From Actinomycetota bacterium (GTDB lineage: Bacteria; Actinomycetota; Thermoleophilia; UBA2241), in the NCBI GenBank assembly GCA_003132645.1, contig PKYM01000328.1, positions 687 through 6,962 on the forward strand: DNA of 6,276 nucleotides, written 5' to 3'. This document shows, piece after piece, positions 5,093 to 6,276 of the stretch. Position 1 is the first letter of the stretch, and every line of letters starts with the position of its first letter. Under the pieces are notes generated by a model. It saw only the letters and a list, made by a program, of their open reading frames with translations. It was not told where the DNA came from and did no database searches. The translations under genes and the position numbers were made by a program.

Positions 5093-6276
5093 GACGAGCT
5101 GCACTACCTGTCGGCCGGCGCCGCGCAGCGCAAGTTCCTGGCCCGCGAGCTCTCGCCGGTCGAGCTCATGGAGGCGACGATCGCCCGCATCGAGGCGGTC
5201 GACCCATCCGTGAACGCCGTACCCATCCGCTTCTTCGACGAGGCCCTGCGGGCGGCCCGGCTGGCGCAGGAGCGCTTCGCGGGCAAGCACGGCGGACCGC
5301 GCCCGCTCGAGGGCATCCCGGTCGCCGTCAAGGACGAGGTCGAGGTGGCCGGCCAGCCGTGCACCGCCGGCTCGCTGGTCTTCAAAGACAACGTGGCCGA
5401 CATCACGGCCGCCAGCGTGCAACGGATCATCGACGCCGGCGGCATCATCCACGCGCGTACGACCACCCCCGAGTTCTGCTGCGCGGCGATCACGGAGTCG
5501 CGCTTGTGGGGTGTCACGCGCAACCCCTGGAACCTCGACTTTAGCCCGGGCGGCTCGTCGGGCGGCTCGGGCGCCGCCCTGGCGGCCGGCATGGCGACCC
5601 TGGCGACCGGCTCCGACATCGGCGGCTCGATCCGTATTCCGGCCTCGTTTTGTGGCGTGGTCGGCTTCAAGCCGCCCTACGGCAGGGTGCCGCAGCTACC
5701 GCCCTTCAACCTCGACCACTACTGCCACGAGGGACCGCTGGCGCGCACCGTCGACGACTGCCGCATGCTCGAGAACGTCATGGCCGGACCGCACCGCGAA
5801 GACATCGCCTCGCTGCGGCCCAAGCTCACGATCCCCGCGCAACTGCCCTCAGCGGCAGGCATGAAGATCGCCTGCAGCGTCGATCTCGACGGGTTCGAGG
5901 TCGACGACGAGGTCGCAGCCGCCGTGCGCGCGGCCGCCGACACGTTTCGAGCGCTGGGCGCCACGGTCGACGAGGTCGAGATCGGCTGGTCGCTCGAGGC
6001 CATGCGCGAGGCCGCCCGTGCCCACCTGTCGATCATCTTCGGAGGCTGGATCGGCGAGATCCTCGAAGAGCATCGCGAGCTGCTCACCGGCTACGCGATC
6101 GAGTTCGCCGAAGACGCCGTGCGCCGCGAGACGATGGGCTACCTGCAGTCGCTCGAGGTCGAGGGCGAGACCTATGGCCACCTGGCGGGCGTGCTCGAAC
6201 GCTACGAGCTGCTGATCTGTCCCACGTTTACCGCTCCCGCCCTGCCCGCCGCCGCCGACGACTACGACATCGACGT
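5087..6276 (+). CDS. Amidase-signature-family hydrolase (3' end outside window)
   Basis: A cytoplasmic serine hydrolase that cleaves amide bonds, R-CO-NH-R' to acid and amine. It starts at GTG 5087, with AAGGGGG at 5076-5082; the N-terminus (LSAGAAQRKFLARELSPVEL, then IEAVDPSVNAV) is typical of the family, which supports GTG over the internal ATG at 5168. The Ser-cisSer-Lys triad is intact: Lys82 in VAVKDEV, cis-Ser157 in PGGSSGGSG, nucleophile Ser181 in GSDIGGSIRIPA. The spacings of 75 and 24 residues equal those of FAAH (Lys142, Ser217, Ser241). Further family features are FCGVVGFKPPYGRVP and GPLARTVDDCRMLENVMAGP. 396 residues are visible with no stop; family members are usually ~450-500 residues, so the last 50-100 are missing. 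There is no signal peptide. It lies under a MerR-type promoter directly after a MerR regulator gene, so ligand-induced expression is likely. GatA is unlikely given the setting without gatB/gatC in view; the substrate cannot be told from sequence. Confidence 0.92.
   Translation, partial: MTDELHYLSAGAAQRKFLARELSPVELMEATIARIEAVDPSVNAVPIRFFDEALRAARLAQERFAGKHGGPRPLEGIPVAVKDEVEVAGQPCTAGSLVFKDNVADITAASVQRIIDAGGIIHARTTTPEFCCAAITESRLWGVTRNPWNLDFSPGGSSGGSGAALAAGMATLATGSDIGGSIRIPASFCGVVGFKPPYGRVPQLPPFNLDHYCHEGPLARTVDDCRMLENVMAGPHREDIASLRPKLTIPAQLPSAAGMKIACSVDLDGFEVDDEVAAAVRAAADTFRALGATVDEVEIGWSLEAMREAARAHLSIIFGGWIGEILEEHRELLTGYAIEFAEDAVRRETMGYLQSLEVEGETYGHLAGVLERYELLICPTFTAPALPAAADDYDID

Overview
This is a high-GC bacterial window. 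All recognisable genes lie on the + strand and carry Shine-Dalgarno-like sites. High GC, strong G/C third-position bias, GTG start use and the TetR/DHA2/MerR protein types fit an actinobacterium (Actinomycetota), but nothing in the sequence fixes the taxon.

Layout: (1) The left edge holds the C-terminal 138 residues of a TetR/AcrR-type regulator. (2) A short AT-rich gap carries a 20-bp imperfect palindrome, a good TetR-type operator, just ahead of a 14-TM DHA2-family (EmrB/QacA-like) MFS drug exporter. (3) A strong terminator hairpin and a ~240-bp non-coding leader with short repeats and inverted repeats follow. (4) A second, clearly diverged DHA2 exporter comes next, ending in a 17-bp perfect hairpin that shares a 17-nt core with the first. 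(5) A ~20-bp tandem repeat follows, whose last unit supplies the ribosome-binding site and ATG of a BmrR-like MerR regulator with a GyrI-like ligand-binding domain. (6) Immediately downstream is a MerR-type promoter: -35 TTGACC, a 19-bp spacer filled by a near-perfect dyad, and -10 TAGGCT. The stop codon of the MerR gene lies inside the -35. (7) This promoter points into an amidase-signature hydrolase with an intact Lys82-Ser157-Ser181 triad, which starts at GTG and runs off the right edge.

How they may work together: the TetR protein probably represses the first exporter through the palindrome. The MerR protein most likely activates the amidase, the gene its dyad promoter faces, on binding an amphipathic or cationic small molecule. 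Two exporters plus a ligand-sensing activator of an amide hydrolase suggest a xenobiotic or antibiotic tolerance neighbourhood. That joint function is inference; the individual family assignments are firm. I found no RNA gene, insertion sequence, CRISPR array or clearly novel protein system.
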